From: Eubacterium sp. MSJ-21
GTDB lineage: Bacteria; Bacillota; Clostridia; Lachnospirales; Lachnospiraceae
Assembly (NCBI RefSeq): GCF_018918185.1
Contig: NZ_JAHLPZ010000010.1
Coordinates: 62,001 to 126,000 of the forward strand
Direction: 5' to 3'
DNA: 64,000 nucleotides
Positions within the stretch are counted from its first letter, which is position 1. Each line of letters starts with the position of its first letter. The notes beneath the pieces were generated by a model. It worked only from the letters and a program-made list of their open reading frames with translations. It had not been told where the DNA came from and made no database searches. The translations under genes were made by a program, and so were the position numbers. Positions 1 through 7,980 of this stretch are shown one piece after another.

Positions 1-1
1 C

Positions 2-2164
2 GTAGAGCAGATCCTGAAAACATCGGGATGTGTAAAGGATTACAGCATGGAGAAATGTATCTGGGGCACGAATGGAGATGTCACATATCAGGGCGAAAAA
101 TTGAAGGTAAAGAACAATACCTTGCTGATACAATCGCTGGATACGACACAGTTTCATTATTTTCTGGAAGATAATCAGGAGTTGACGGAGATTGCGGATG
201 GAGAAATCTATATTACTGCTGGAAGTTTTGCAAGAAATGATATGCACGTCGGAGATACAATCCGGATTCAGATGAAAAACATAGACAAGACATTTCGCGT
301 AGCGGGCGAAATCAAAGATGCGTTGCTTGGTTCTGACCTTATGGGAAATACAAGATTGCTGCTCAGCGACAATGATTTCAAAGCGTATGAAGCGGACAAA
401 ACACTGGAACCTTATCTTGGGAGAATCTTTCAGGTGGAGACGGATGATACAGGGACACTTTCAGCGGAATTGGCAAGCGCAACCAATATATTGTTTTCTT
501 CAGAGAGAGCTACAATCCGCCTGTCGTATGTTATGGATATGATTCTGGCGATGCTTGTGTTGGTGTTAAGTATTTGTCTGATCATTGTATCCTTTGTGCT
601 TCTGAAATTTGTGATTACATTTTCCATCCGGGAGGAATTTCGTGAGATTGGCGTGATGAAAGCAATCGGTATCCGAAATGCGAAGATCCGGCGTCTGTAT
701 ATTGTGAAATATCTGGCAATGGCAATCGTAGGCGGAACAGTCGGATTTTTCGTGAGCATTCCATTTGGCAATCTGCTGATCGCATCTGTCTCGAAAAAGA
801 TGGTGCTTGGCAATGAAGGTGGGTATCTCTTTAATGTAATCGGCGCGTTGGCTGTGATTGGTCTGATGGTTGGATTTGCGTATCTTTGCACGGGAAAGGT
901 CAGAAAGTTGACACCGGTGGATGCGATACGAAACGGACAGACGGGAGAACGATATCACAAAAAATCGATTTATCGGTTAAGTAAAAGCCGTGCGCGTACA
1001 CCGTTCTATATGGCACTGAACGATATATTGAGTGCACCGCGTCGGTTTATTACGATTGTGCTGCCATTCTTTATCTGCTCAGTATTTATGCTTGGCGTTG
1101 TGATGGTGACATCGACGATGCAGAGCAAGAGTATGATCACCTGTTTTGGAAAGGAGTCCGATGTCTATATCACGGATCCCAAAATGATGAAACCGGTTCT
1201 TCTGGATAAGGATCAATGGCCTGTCCTGCAGGAGAACTATCAGGCGATTGCGGATGGGTTGGAAGCTGCGGGTATGCCGGTGGATAAGGTAAGCATGGAA
1301 GTCTGGTACAAGTATGCCTGTGAAGCAAATGGAAAGTTATATTCTGTGTTATTCGAGCAGAATACAGAGACGCATACGACGGATTATACATATGAGAAGG
1401 GAACTCCACCACAAAATGCGTATGAGATAGCCATTACGCCAATGATCGCCGATCAGCTTGGCGTGGAAATCGGAGATACCGTGACGATTGATTTTGGTAC
1501 GGAGAAACGTGACTGTGTTGTGACAGCGCTATTTCAGACGATGAATCAGTTGGGAAAGGTTGGACGACTCCACGAAGAGGCACCGACTTCGATGAAGTAT
1601 GCGACGACAATGCCGGGGTTTCAGGTTGATTTTTCAGATCATCCAGATGAAAAGGAGATTCGGACGCGTGTAAAGAAAATCAAGGAACTGTATGGAATTA
1701 CCGGAGTGTTTGATGCTGCGGGATATTGTGTAGACTGCATGAGCGTTGGGGATACGATGGACACGGTCTGTCTGCTGCTTTTGGCGATAACAGGAATCGT
1801 CGTTGTGCTCGTGACAGTTTTGATGGAACGGTCGTTTATATCTACGGAACATGGACAGATTGCACTTCTAAAAGCAATAGGATTTTCCAATCGAAGCATC
1901 TTCAAGTGGCATGTAATACGGTTTATGCTGGTTGCAGGACTCGCAGAAATCCTTGCAGTTGTACTGACCAGACCAATTACGAAACTGTGGTGTGATCCAA
2001 TCTGGGCGATGATGGGAGCGACAAATGTAGATTATTATTTCAGTCCGGTAAGGATCATCCTGATCTATCCGGGGATCGTGCTTGCGATTACATGGATTGC
2101 AGTCAGTGTGACTGCATTTCATATACGCAGGATTCGTGGCACAGACATTGTAAATGTAGAATAG
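2..2164 (+). CDS. FtsX-family ABC transporter permease, 5' end cut by window
   Basis: The reading frame is open from the first bases of the window, so the true start lies upstream; 720 codons are visible. It is an integral membrane permease of the MacB/FtsX type, which couples an ATPase to extracytoplasmic peptide, lipid or antibiotic handling. Two FtsX-like domains can be seen, each with the characteristic coupling-helix motif (REIGVMKAIGI in the first half, ALLKAIGFSN in the second). About seven hydrophobic segments are visible, with a large extracytoplasmic stretch between the halves. The ATPase gene follows 39 nt downstream, so the two form one transporter. Substrate cannot be deduced. 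The family call is firm; a BceB-like role is only a possibility. Confidence 0.88.
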   Translation, partial: VEQILKTSGCVKDYSMEKCIWGTNGDVTYQGEKLKVKNNTLLIQSLDTTQFHYFLEDNQELTEIADGEIYITAGSFARNDMHVGDTIRIQMKNIDKTFRVAGEIKDALLGSDLMGNTRLLLSDNDFKAYEADKTLEPYLGRIFQVETDDTGTLSAELASATNILFSSERATIRLSYVMDMILAMLVLVLSICLIIVSFVLLKFVITFSIREEFREIGVMKAIGIRNAKIRRLYIVKYLAMAIVGGTVGFFVSIPFGNLLIASVSKKMVLGNEGGYLFNVIGALAVIGLMVGFAYLCTGKVRKLTPVDAIRNGQTGERYHKKSIYRLSKSRARTPFYMALNDILSAPRRFITIVLPFFICSVFMLGVVMVTSTMQSKSMITCFGKESDVYITDPKMMKPVLLDKDQWPVLQENYQAIADGLEAAGMPVDKVSMEVWYKYACEANGKLYSVLFEQNTETHTTDYTYEKGTPPQNAYEIAITPMIADQLGVEIGDTVTIDFGTEKRDCVVTALFQTMNQLGKVGRLHEEAPTSMKYATTMPGFQVDFSDHPDEKEIRTRVKKIKELYGITGVFDAAGYCVDCMSVGDTMDTVCLLLLAITGIVVVLVTVLMERSFISTEHGQIALLKAIGFSNRSIFKWHVIRFMLVAGLAEILAVVLTRPITKLWCDPIWAMMGATNVDYYFSPVRIILIYPGIVLAITWIAVSVTAFHIRRIRGTDIVNVE

Positions 2165-2203
2165 GAGCGCACTTGGAAAATGAGATCGGAAAGGGTATAA
2201 ATT

Positions 2204-2968
2204 ATGGCAAATATATTGAAAGTAACAGATTTGTGCAAAACATATGTGATTGACAAGCGGCAGAATAATGTTCTTCGAAATGTGAACTTTGAAGTGGAAG
2301 AGGGCGATATGGTAGCGATTATGGGACCATCTGGTTCCGGAAAGTCGACACTGCTTTATTCGGTATCGGGGATGGATGTGCCAACAAGTGGAACAGTTCG
2401 TTTTGCAGGCAGGGATATTGCGAAGCTGTCACAGACGGAGCTTGCGAAGGTGCGGCTGGATGAGATGGGATTTATCTTCCAGCAGATGTATATGATGAAG
2501 AATCTGACAATAATGGATAACATTCTGCTTCCGGCAATGGAGAGTAAAAAGGATGAGCGGTCGCGTGCAAAGAAGGTTGCATTTGCGGAAGAATTGATGC
2601 GGAAACTGTCAATCATAGAGGTTGCAGACAATGATATCAATGAGGTTTCCGGGGGACAACTGCAGCGGGCGTGTATCTGCAGAAGCATGGTGAATCATCC
2701 GAAGCTTCTTTTTGCAGATGAACCGACCGGAGCATTGAACCGGGCTGCCTCAACAGAGGTTATGGATGCACTTGGGAAGCTGAATCGCGAAGGAACGACG
2801 ATTATGATGGTAACGCATGATGCCAAGGTTGCATCCTGCTGCAAGAGAGTCTTATATATATTGGATGGAACAATCAAAGGGGAATACAAAGCCCCGGAGG
2901 ATGAGAATTTATCGGATGCAGACCGCGAACGCAGATTACAGAACTGGCTGCTGGATCTGGGGTGGTAG
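2204..2968 (+). CDS. ABC transporter ATP-binding protein (MacB/LolD type)
   Basis: Cytoplasmic ATPase of 254 residues powering the permease encoded just upstream. Walker A GPSGSGKST at residues 41-49, signature VSGGQLQR at about 148-155, Walker B LLFADEP at about 168-174 and the switch histidine in VTHD near 205 are all intact. The ADEPTGAL sequence after Walker B is typical of the MacB/LolD/FtsE subgroup, which pairs with FtsX permeases. The start follows a GAAAGGG ribosome site. A rho-independent terminator follows the stop by about 10 nt, so the transporter operon ends here. Confidence 0.93.
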   Translation: MANILKVTDLCKTYVIDKRQNNVLRNVNFEVEEGDMVAIMGPSGSGKSTLLYSVSGMDVPTSGTVRFAGRDIAKLSQTELAKVRLDEMGFIFQQMYMMKNLTIMDNILLPAMESKKDERSRAKKVAFAEELMRKLSIIEVADNDINEVSGGQLQRACICRSMVNHPKLLFADEPTGALNRAASTEVMDALGKLNREGTTIMMVTHDAKVASCCKRVLYILDGTIKGEYKAPEDENLSDADRERRLQNWLLDLGW

Positions 2969-2978
2969 AGTTAGAAGA

Positions 2979-3006
2979 GCAGATATCATAAGGTATCTGC
3001 TTTTTT
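2979..3006 (+). terminator. Rho-independent terminator of the first ABC operon
   Basis: GCAGATA and TATCTGC arms with an 8-nt loop are followed by six T residues, 10 nt after the ATPase stop. Confidence 0.85.
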
Positions 3007-3129
3007 ATTTGACGCGCGATATAAAAATAAATATACTTAGGAATGGAATCTATTTGACGCACGACAAATAAACATAAAGGAATCAATAGTTAAGATGAGC
3101 AAACAAAAGAGAAAAATATTGCGACGAGT

Positions 3130-3246
3130 CACAAGCCGGCACTTATTGGCTTGGGCGTGGCAGTCAGTTATAAATGGAAACAAAACACATTTTTGAGTAT
3201 CCTGCTTGGAACAGTCTGTTATATGGTGCTTCTGCGGATTTTCTAG
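3130..3246 (+). pseudogene. Decayed azlD-like branched-chain amino acid permease remnant
   Basis: The frame ending in TAG at 3244-3246 translates to about 39 residues resembling the C-terminus of the AzlD permease subunit: HKPALIGLGVAVSYKWKQN followed by a hydrophobic LSILLGTVCYMVLLRIF tail. No start codon with a ribosome site or N-terminal half precedes it. The upstream sequence is AT-rich with an imperfect direct repeat (TATTTGACGC at 3006 and again at 3051). It looks like the leftover of an azlCD operon lost by deletion. The assignment rests on recognition of the AzlD tail pattern. Confidence 0.55.
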
Positions 3247-3278
3247 TTCGCGCATAAAAAATGGCTAAAAATCAGGGG

Positions 3279-3298
3279 TTGCAACCATCGGTTGACAA
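3279..3298 (+). promoter_or_regulatory. Dyad operator overlapping a -35 box, before the XRE regulator
   Basis: A TTGCAACC-ATC-GGTTGACAA dyad overlaps a TTGACA hexamer at 3292-3297. No good -10 is visible at standard spacing. It sits about 90 nt before the regulator start and could be its autoregulatory site. That role is inference. Confidence 0.35.
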
Positions 3299-3388
3299 AT
3301 TGTCCGTGCGGCTTTCTTGTGTGTAACGGAGAAAATTCGTACGATAAGAACATCAAATATGCCATGCGGATGGCAGGAGGAGGCGCTT

Positions 3389-4381
3389 ATGATATTAGCG
3401 GATAAGATTATTAACTTGCGTAAAAAGAATGGTTGGTCTCAGGAAGAACTGGCACATAAATTGGGAGTGAGCCGGCAGTCCATTTCCAAATATGAAGGGG
3501 CACAGGCAGTTCCGGATTTGGATAAAATATTGAAGCTTAGTCAGATCTTTGGTGTGACAACAGACTATCTCATTAAAGATGAGATGGAAGAGGAGATTTA
3601 TACCGGGGAGGATTCTTATGAAGAAGACAAACCACAGCATAAAGTGACGATGGAAATGGCAAGTGAGTTTCTGCAGATCAGAAAAGAGGCTGCAAAAAGA
3701 ATCGCATTTGCAACGTGGCTCTGCGTGATATCACCAATCTGCCTGATCGTGTTAGGGGCAGCCAGCGAAGTGGAAGCGTTTGGAATCGGAGAAGACTTTG
3801 CGGGTGGGGTTGGAATGTGTGTGATGTTCATACTGGTTGGAATTGCGGTTGCAATTTTTGTATGTACCGATATGAAACAGAAAAAATTTGAATTCTTAGA
3901 GACAAAATGCTTCGAGACAGAATATGGTGTGACAGGAATGGTCAAGGAACGCAAAGAACAGCTCCATGAGCGATATGTCCGTTACAATGTCATTGGTGTT
4001 ACATTGTGTATATTTTCTGTGATTCCGCTTTTTGGCGGCGTAGCTATATTCGGTGATCAGGACTTTCCGATTGTATGTATGGTAGGGATTATGCTGTTTC
4101 TGATTTCTTGTGGTGTATATTTCTTTGTGCTGGGAGGAACGCAGATGGCTGCCATGGAGAAGCTTCTGGAAGAAGGTGATTATACAAGGGCAAAAAAGAA
4201 AATCAGCGACAAAATGGGCGCATTTTCGCTTGCGTATTGGCTTGGTTCAACAGCAATTTATCTTGGTATCAGCTTTATCACAAATGATTGGAAAGATACT
4301 TGGATCGTGTGGCCGATTGTAGGTGTATTGTATGCGGCTGTACGTGTGATCGTGGAGCATGTATGCAGTAAGGAAAAATAG
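3389..4381 (+). CDS. XRE-family transcriptional regulator with membrane domain
   Basis: 330 residues. Residues 1-65 form a Cro/C1-type helix-turn-helix (SQEELAHKLGVSRQSISKYE), followed by an acidic linker and about six hydrophobic segments. This is a common clostridial design of a membrane-tethered XRE protein. I chose ATG 3389 because GGAGGAGG lies 6-8 nt upstream and the protein then begins directly with the helix-turn-helix (MILADKIINLRKKNG); an upstream TTG at 3317 lacks such support. Ligand and targets are unknown. It lies between the ABC operon terminator and the toxin-antitoxin locus, reading in the same direction as both neighbouring operons. Confidence 0.85.
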   Translation: MILADKIINLRKKNGWSQEELAHKLGVSRQSISKYEGAQAVPDLDKILKLSQIFGVTTDYLIKDEMEEEIYTGEDSYEEDKPQHKVTMEMASEFLQIRKEAAKRIAFATWLCVISPICLIVLGAASEVEAFGIGEDFAGGVGMCVMFILVGIAVAIFVCTDMKQKKFEFLETKCFETEYGVTGMVKERKEQLHERYVRYNVIGVTLCIFSVIPLFGGVAIFGDQDFPIVCMVGIMLFLISCGVYFFVLGGTQMAAMEKLLEEGDYTRAKKKISDKMGAFSLAYWLGSTAIYLGISFITNDWKDTWIVWPIVGVLYAAVRVIVEHVCSKEK

Positions 4382-4414
4382 CCATTGTAAGGTATGCTTT
4401 AATGTAACTCAAAA

Positions 4415-4438
4415 GGGCACTTGAAAAATCAAGTACCC
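4415..4438 (-). terminator. Toxin mRNA terminator (minus strand)
   Basis: Read on the minus strand, GGGTACTTGA and TCAAGTGCCC form a 10-bp stem with one U-G wobble, followed by TTTT. On the plus strand the same position is a C-A mismatch, so the hairpin fits minus-strand transcription better. It lies about 100 nt beyond the toxin stop. Confidence 0.7.
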
Positions 4439-4449
4439 TCGTGTATAAT
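4421..4449 (+). promoter_or_regulatory. Promoter of the antisense RNA
   Basis: TTGAAA at 4421-4426 and TATAAT at 4444-4449 with a 17-nt spacer, near the sigma-A consensus. The only thing immediately downstream on this strand is the short RNA ending at the 4509-4550 terminator. Confidence 0.7.
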
Positions 4450-4455
4450 CTACTT

Positions 4456-4551
4456 AGAAAGGTAATCGGATGTAATATCCGATTTGCCCTCAGTAAATAC
4501 AGATTTTAGAAATAGCATTCACTTTGGTCGGTGGGATGCTATTTCTTTTTA
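4456..4551 (+). ncRNA. Putative antisense RNA antitoxin of a type I system
   Basis: Inferred transcript of about 95 nt, running from the promoter at 4421-4449 to the terminator at 4509-4550. It contains no plausible ORF. It is fully complementary to the last few codons and about 85 nt of 3' untranslated region of the toxin gene on the opposite strand. This tail-to-tail overlap is the arrangement known for TxpA/RatA and BsrG/SR4 in Bacillus. RNA ends are predicted, not measured. Confidence 0.6.
4509..4550 (+). terminator. Antisense RNA terminator
   Basis: GAAATAGCAT at 4509-4518 pairs with ATGCTATTTC at 4536-4545, followed by TTTTT. It overlaps the last codons of the toxin gene on the other strand. 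Confidence 0.75.
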
Positions 4552-4622
4552 TTATGATCGTCTATGTAAGACAAAGCCGCGAAAACAACGAGCAATAAAG
4601 TTAAAACTTCAAGCGTGTTCAT
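4539..4622 (-). CDS. Small membrane toxin, holin-like, type I TA (27 aa)
   Basis: A 27-codon frame on the minus strand starts MNTLEVLTLLLVVFAA and ends IDDHNKKK. It has one hydrophobic segment (about residues 4-19) followed by a charged, lysine-rich tail. This is the form of the 'putative holin-like toxin' family in Firmicutes, which acts by inserting into the cytoplasmic membrane. The gene is flanked by its own terminator and overlapped by a convergent antisense transcript. A strong GGAGGG site lies about 65 nt upstream, before a short upstream peptide and a stable hairpin, so translation may be coupled or repressed by structure. Identification rests on peptide architecture plus locus layout. 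Confidence 0.68.
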   Translation of the reverse strand: MNTLEVLTLLLVVFAALSYIDDHNKKK

Positions 4623-4710
4623 AGGGCATCTTCTACGCTCCGCTTCGGTCCGCGCTAAACGGATGTCCACTGGACATCCAGCGCCCTCCTTCGTAAAACT
4701 AGAGGGCATC
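4623..4710. repeat. Leader hairpin module bounded by AGGGCATC direct repeats
   Basis: AGGGCATC occurs at both ends of this module. Inside lie a perfect 8-bp hairpin (4661-4679), nested GCGC pairing (4652-4655 with 4681-4684), and a GAAGCGGAGCGTAGAA stretch on the minus strand. That stretch loosely resembles the conserved core of the hairpin elements at 30.4 and 53.2 kb. The region 4711-4800 is AT-rich and must hold the toxin promoter; I cannot place it confidently. Confidence 0.4.
4633..4677 (-). CDS. Upstream leader peptide of the toxin mRNA (14 aa)
   Basis: The only good ribosome site in the toxin leader (GAAGGAGGG) lies 6-7 nt before an ATG that opens a 14-codon frame, MSSGHPFSADRSGA, ending in TAG 10 nt before the toxin ATG and in a different frame. 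A perfect hairpin (GGATGTCC, loop ACT, GGACATCC on the plus strand, 4661-4679) includes the start codon. The arrangement suggests translational control of the toxin. The peptide itself may have no function. Confidence 0.35.
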   Translation of the reverse strand: MSSGHPFSADRSGA

Positions 4711-4800
4711 AAATAATCGGAAAATCACATCCTGCTTTCTTTTCAATTACACAATAAAAGTATATCAAAAACCGAACAAATGTTCAATATAAAGACCTAA

Positions 4801-4829
4801 TTGACAAATAAAATTTTTCTTTGTATAAT
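4801..4829 (+). promoter_or_regulatory. Rubrerythrin promoter
   Basis: TTGACA at 4801-4806, a 17-nt spacer and TATAAT at 4824-4829: a perfect sigma-A promoter, about 47 nt before the rubrerythrin start. Confidence 0.88.
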
Positions 4830-4838
4830 ACATAAAAA

Positions 4839-4853
4839 TAGTAATGATTACTA
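4839..4853 (+). promoter_or_regulatory. PerR/Fur-type 7-1-7 operator
   Basis: TAGTAAT-G-ATTACTA is a perfect 7-1-7 inverted repeat placed at about +3 to +17 of the rubrerythrin transcript. Fur-superfamily repressors, including PerR, bind 7-1-7 sites, and rubrerythrin is a known PerR target in Clostridium. The regulator itself is not in the window. Confidence 0.6.
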
Positions 4854-4875
4854 CTTTTGAAAGGAGAAAAGAGTT

Positions 4876-5415
4876 ATGGCAAATAAGTACGCAGGAACAC
4901 AGACAGAGAAGAATTTATTGGAGGCATTTTCGGGAGAGTCGCAGGCTCGAAACAAATATACGTATTTTGCTTCCAAGGCAAAGAAGGACGGATTCGAGCA
5001 GATCGCTTCCCTGTTCCTGAAGACCGCAGACAATGAGAAAGAGCATGCAAAGATGTGGTTCAAGGAATTGAACGGAATCGGAAGCACGGCGGAGAATCTG
5101 GCTGCCGCGGCTGAGGGTGAGAACTACGAGTGGACCGATATGTATGAGGGCTTTGCAAAGACGGCTGAGGAAGAGGGTTTCCCAGAGCTTGCAGAGAAGT
5201 TCCGTCTCGTTGGTGCGATCGAGAAGCAGCATGAGGAACGCTATCGCGCACTTTTGCATAATGTGGAGATGCAGGAAGTATTTGCGAAGAGCGAAGTGAA
5301 GGTTTGGGAGTGCAGAAACTGCGGACATATCGTAGTTGGCGAGAAGGCACCGGAGGTTTGCCCGGTATGCGCACATCCACAGTCTTACTTTGAGGTACAT
5401 GCAGAGAATTATTAA
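4876..5415 (+). CDS. rbr: Rubrerythrin
   Basis: 179 residues, the full family length. The N-terminal ferritin-like four-helix domain carries diiron ligands (E21, E54 and H57 of the ExxH motif, then EKQHEERY near 116-123). A C-terminal rubredoxin-like domain has paired cysteines C146/C149 and C162/C165. Rubrerythrin is a cytoplasmic NAD(P)H-linked peroxidase that removes hydrogen peroxide in anaerobes, using reduced rubredoxin-type partners. It is monocistronic, with its own consensus promoter, a 7-1-7 operator and a terminator, consistent with peroxide-induced expression. Confidence 0.96.
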   Translation: MANKYAGTQTEKNLLEAFSGESQARNKYTYFASKAKKDGFEQIASLFLKTADNEKEHAKMWFKELNGIGSTAENLAAAAEGENYEWTDMYEGFAKTAEEEGFPELAEKFRLVGAIEKQHEERYRALLHNVEMQEVFAKSEVKVWECRNCGHIVVGEKAPEVCPVCAHPQSYFEVHAENY

Positions 5416-5430
5416 ATAGAACATGTGAAA

Positions 5431-5467
5431 GGGCTGTTGCTTAATATATGGCGACGGCTCTTTTTTT
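5431..5467 (+). terminator. Rubrerythrin terminator
   Basis: GGGCTGTTGC and GCGACGGCTC pair with wobbles, followed by seven T residues. Confidence 0.75.
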
Positions 5468-5483
5468 ATTTCCAAAATAGTGG

Positions 5484-5528
5484 TTGACTATTTCTTTTTT
5501 ATTATTATAATAGTTCTAAAAAGAACTA
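5484..5528 (+). promoter_or_regulatory. marR promoter with palindromic operator
   Basis: TTGACT (5484-5489) and TATAAT (5506-5511) are followed at once by an 18-bp inverted repeat TAGTTCT-AAAA-AGAACTA (5511-5528). It covers the likely transcription start. A MarR protein encoded directly downstream could bind it to repress its own operon. Confidence 0.7.
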
Positions 5529-5549
5529 ACTGAAAGAAGGGATCGAGAA

Positions 5550-5990
5550 ATGAAACTTCAGACGCCATCCAATGTCTTTGACATGACGAAATGTCTGATG
5601 AAACTACAGGAGAAATATCTGGAAAGTGTGCGGTATGGGTTTAATCTCAGCCGCATCGAGATTATTATTCTGACGTTTCTGCACAATAACCCTTCCTATG
5701 ATTCTGCGCGGGATATTGTGGAATTCCGGATGTTACAGCGGGGAAATGTGTCTGCGGCGGTGGATACTCTGGAGAAAAAAGGATATCTGACACGAGATAC
5801 AGATCCGGATGACAAGCGGATCATACACCTGAAACTCACGGAACAGACAGACGATATTGTACGTGCCATTGAGGAAAAGCAGGAAGCACTTGTATTATGT
5901 ATCTTTGCAGGATTTTCGGAGGATGAAAAGAAGAATTTTGCAGCGTATAATGCACGGCTGTATCAAAATGTAATGTCACATTTGAAATAA
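5550..5990 (+). CDS. MarR-family transcriptional regulator
   Basis: 146 residues with the winged-helix MarR fold: dimerisation helices at both ends, a recognition helix region around SARDIVEFRMLQRGNVSAAVDTLE, and the wing motif TRDTDPDDKRIIHLKLT. MarR proteins are cytoplasmic dimeric repressors released by small phenolic or toxic ligands. The MATE exporter gene follows 40 nt downstream and an 18-bp palindrome sits at the promoter, the usual autorepressed drug-efflux arrangement. Ligand is unknown. Confidence 0.92.
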   Translation: MKLQTPSNVFDMTKCLMKLQEKYLESVRYGFNLSRIEIIILTFLHNNPSYDSARDIVEFRMLQRGNVSAAVDTLEKKGYLTRDTDPDDKRIIHLKLTEQTDDIVRAIEEKQEALVLCIFAGFSEDEKKNFAAYNARLYQNVMSHLK

Positions 5991-6030
5991 CGGAAAACCA
6001 TCAAGTATATAGTAGAAACGAGGAAAAGAA

Positions 6031-7440
6031 ATGAAACAACAAAATGAAAACGCGGAATCAAATGCTGCATCCGTGTCCGTACAATCTGACCGTACATTCT
6101 TAGCAACAGAGCCAATCGGCAAGCTGCTTGCGAAGCTGGCACTGCCGACGATCGCAGCACAGTTGATTAATATGTTATATAACATTGTTGACCGTATCTA
6201 TATCGGACATATCCCGGATACAGGGGCGATGGCGCTGACCGGCGTGGGTGTCTGCATGCCGCTCATCATGATTATAACCGCCTTTGCAGCATTGGTTGGA
6301 AATGGCGGCGCGCCTCGGGCGACGATCTTCATGGGTAAAAATAAGAAAGACGATGCGGAGAAGATACTCGCCAACTGTTTTACAATGCAGATTCTCCTGT
6401 CAATCGTTTTGACCGTTGTCTTGCTGATCTGGAACCGGGATTTCCTGCTCGCTTTTGGTGCAAGTGCCAACACGATCGAGTACGCGACATCGTATATGAA
6501 TATCTATGCACTCGGAACGATCTTTGTTCAGCTGACTCTTGGCATGAATGCATTTATCACAGCGCAGGGCTTTGCGAAGGAAGGCATGCTCTCTGTATTG
6601 ATCGGTGCAATCGCGAACATTATATTGGATCCGATCTTTATATTCGGTCTTCATATGGGTGTCCGGGGCGCTGCACTTGCGACAGTGATTTCCCAATGCT
6701 GCTCCTGCATCTGGGTAATAAGCTTTCTGTTTGGGAAGCGGACGACACTCCGTATTCGTGGCAAAAACATGGGATTAAAGGCAGCGTACATCCTTCCGTG
6801 TCTGGCACTCGGCTCTGCAATCTTTATTATGCAGGGCAGCGAGAGTATTATATCGGTATGCTTTAATTCTTCTCTCCTGAAATACGGTGGGGATATCGCA
6901 GTCGGTGCGATGACGATCTTAACAAGTGTGATGCAGTTTGCGATGCTTCCTCTGCAGGGCTTGGGACAGGGCGCCCAGCCGATCATCAGCTACAATTATG
7001 GTGCGAAAAATGCATCCAGAGTCCGGGCTGCATTTAGATTGCTGCTGAAGGTTAGTCTGATATATTCTACGATTCTGTGGTTGTTTATCATGTGCTTCCC
7101 GAAGGTTTTCGCGTCGATTTTTACGACGGATGCAGCCTTGATTGCATTTACCAAGGATGCGCTCCGTTATTATCTGGCAGCATTATTCATGTTCGGGATC
7201 CAGATTGCCTGCCAGATGACATTCAATGCACTGGGAAATGCACCGGCATCCATTCTTGTTGCGATTATGCGTAAATTTGTGCTCCTGCTCCCGCTTATTT
7301 TCATTTTGCCGCATATCATTACAGCAGATAAGACGATGGCTGTTTATCTGGCGGAGCCAATCGCGGATGTGCTTGCGGTGACATTTACATCGATCCTGTT
7401 TTCGTTCCAGTTCAAGAAGGCGCTGCGGGAGATTTCATAA
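6031..7440 (+). CDS. MATE-family multidrug/Na+ antiport exporter
   Basis: 469 residues, with about twelve hydrophobic helices in two homologous MatE halves (EPIGKLLAKLALPTIAAQLIN at the start of half one; GLGQGAQPIISYNYGAKN in half two). MATE proteins export cationic drugs or metabolites using Na+ or H+ gradients. It sits in the same transcription unit as the MarR gene upstream and is presumably repressed by it. A second, only distantly similar MATE gene lies at 21.1 kb. Substrate cannot be predicted. Confidence 0.93.
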   Translation: MKQQNENAESNAASVSVQSDRTFLATEPIGKLLAKLALPTIAAQLINMLYNIVDRIYIGHIPDTGAMALTGVGVCMPLIMIITAFAALVGNGGAPRATIFMGKNKKDDAEKILANCFTMQILLSIVLTVVLLIWNRDFLLAFGASANTIEYATSYMNIYALGTIFVQLTLGMNAFITAQGFAKEGMLSVLIGAIANIILDPIFIFGLHMGVRGAALATVISQCCSCIWVISFLFGKRTTLRIRGKNMGLKAAYILPCLALGSAIFIMQGSESIISVCFNSSLLKYGGDIAVGAMTILTSVMQFAMLPLQGLGQGAQPIISYNYGAKNASRVRAAFRLLLKVSLIYSTILWLFIMCFPKVFASIFTTDAALIAFTKDALRYYLAALFMFGIQIACQMTFNALGNAPASILVAIMRKFVLLLPLIFILPHIITADKTMAVYLAEPIADVLAVTFTSILFSFQFKKALREIS

Positions 7441-7548
7441 TCTTGTTTGCACATGAATGATTTACATATAGTTAACATGAGATTGCTTGCAATATATAAT
7501 CTTGCTATGTTATATTAAGAAAAATAAAGTAACAGGGGAGGAAATGAG

Positions 7549-7929
7549 ATGAAGAGAAGGTTATTATGTGTTGTAATGGTTGTTGCGATGGCGTTGTGTC
7601 TTGCAGCATGTGGAGGTGCGGGTTCAAAAAATGCGAAGATTACATCTGCGTGGTCAATTGTCGAAATGACAGTAAATGGGAAGTCTATGACGTATGATGA
7701 TTCAAACCGGGATGCAAAGGCACCACAGTTTTCGTGTACGGATGGAACGAATTTTACATTTACAAACAATGGAAAAGCGCACACGGGAACACTGGAAAAA
7801 TCAGGTGAAAAATACATCCTGCATTACAGTGATTCGAACAAAACGATGGAAGCTACGATTTCCGGAAAACAGATGACGATCGTGATTTCAGGGAGCGACA
7901 GCATGCGTCTGGTGTTTGAAACAAAGTGA
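7549..7929 (+). CDS. Small secreted lipoprotein, lipocalin-like
   Basis: 126 residues with a clear lipoprotein signal: basic MKRR, a hydrophobic stretch and the lipobox LAAC with the acylated cysteine at position 21. The mature part (about 105 residues) is beta-strand-rich with alternating Thr/Ser and hydrophobic residues (WSIVEMTVNG, ILHYSDSNKTMEATI), like small lipocalin-fold lipoproteins of clostridia. The start has a GGGGAGGAAATGAG ribosome site. It is monocistronic, ending just before the fluoride riboswitch promoter. Function unknown. Confidence 0.82.
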   Translation: MKRRLLCVVMVVAMALCLAACGGAGSKNAKITSAWSIVEMTVNGKSMTYDDSNRDAKAPQFSCTDGTNFTFTNNGKAHTGTLEKSGEKYILHYSDSNKTMEATISGKQMTIVISGSDSMRLVFETK

Positions 7930-7942
7930 TGGAACTTCAGGA

Positions 7943-7971
7943 TTGACAGACCGGCAATACGGGCGTATAGT
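7943..7971 (+). promoter_or_regulatory. Promoter of the riboswitch-controlled antiporter
   Basis: TTGACA (7943-7948), a 17-nt spacer and TATAGT (7966-7971) place transcription start about ten bases before the aptamer. Confidence 0.82.
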
Positions 7972-7980
7972 TACATACAG

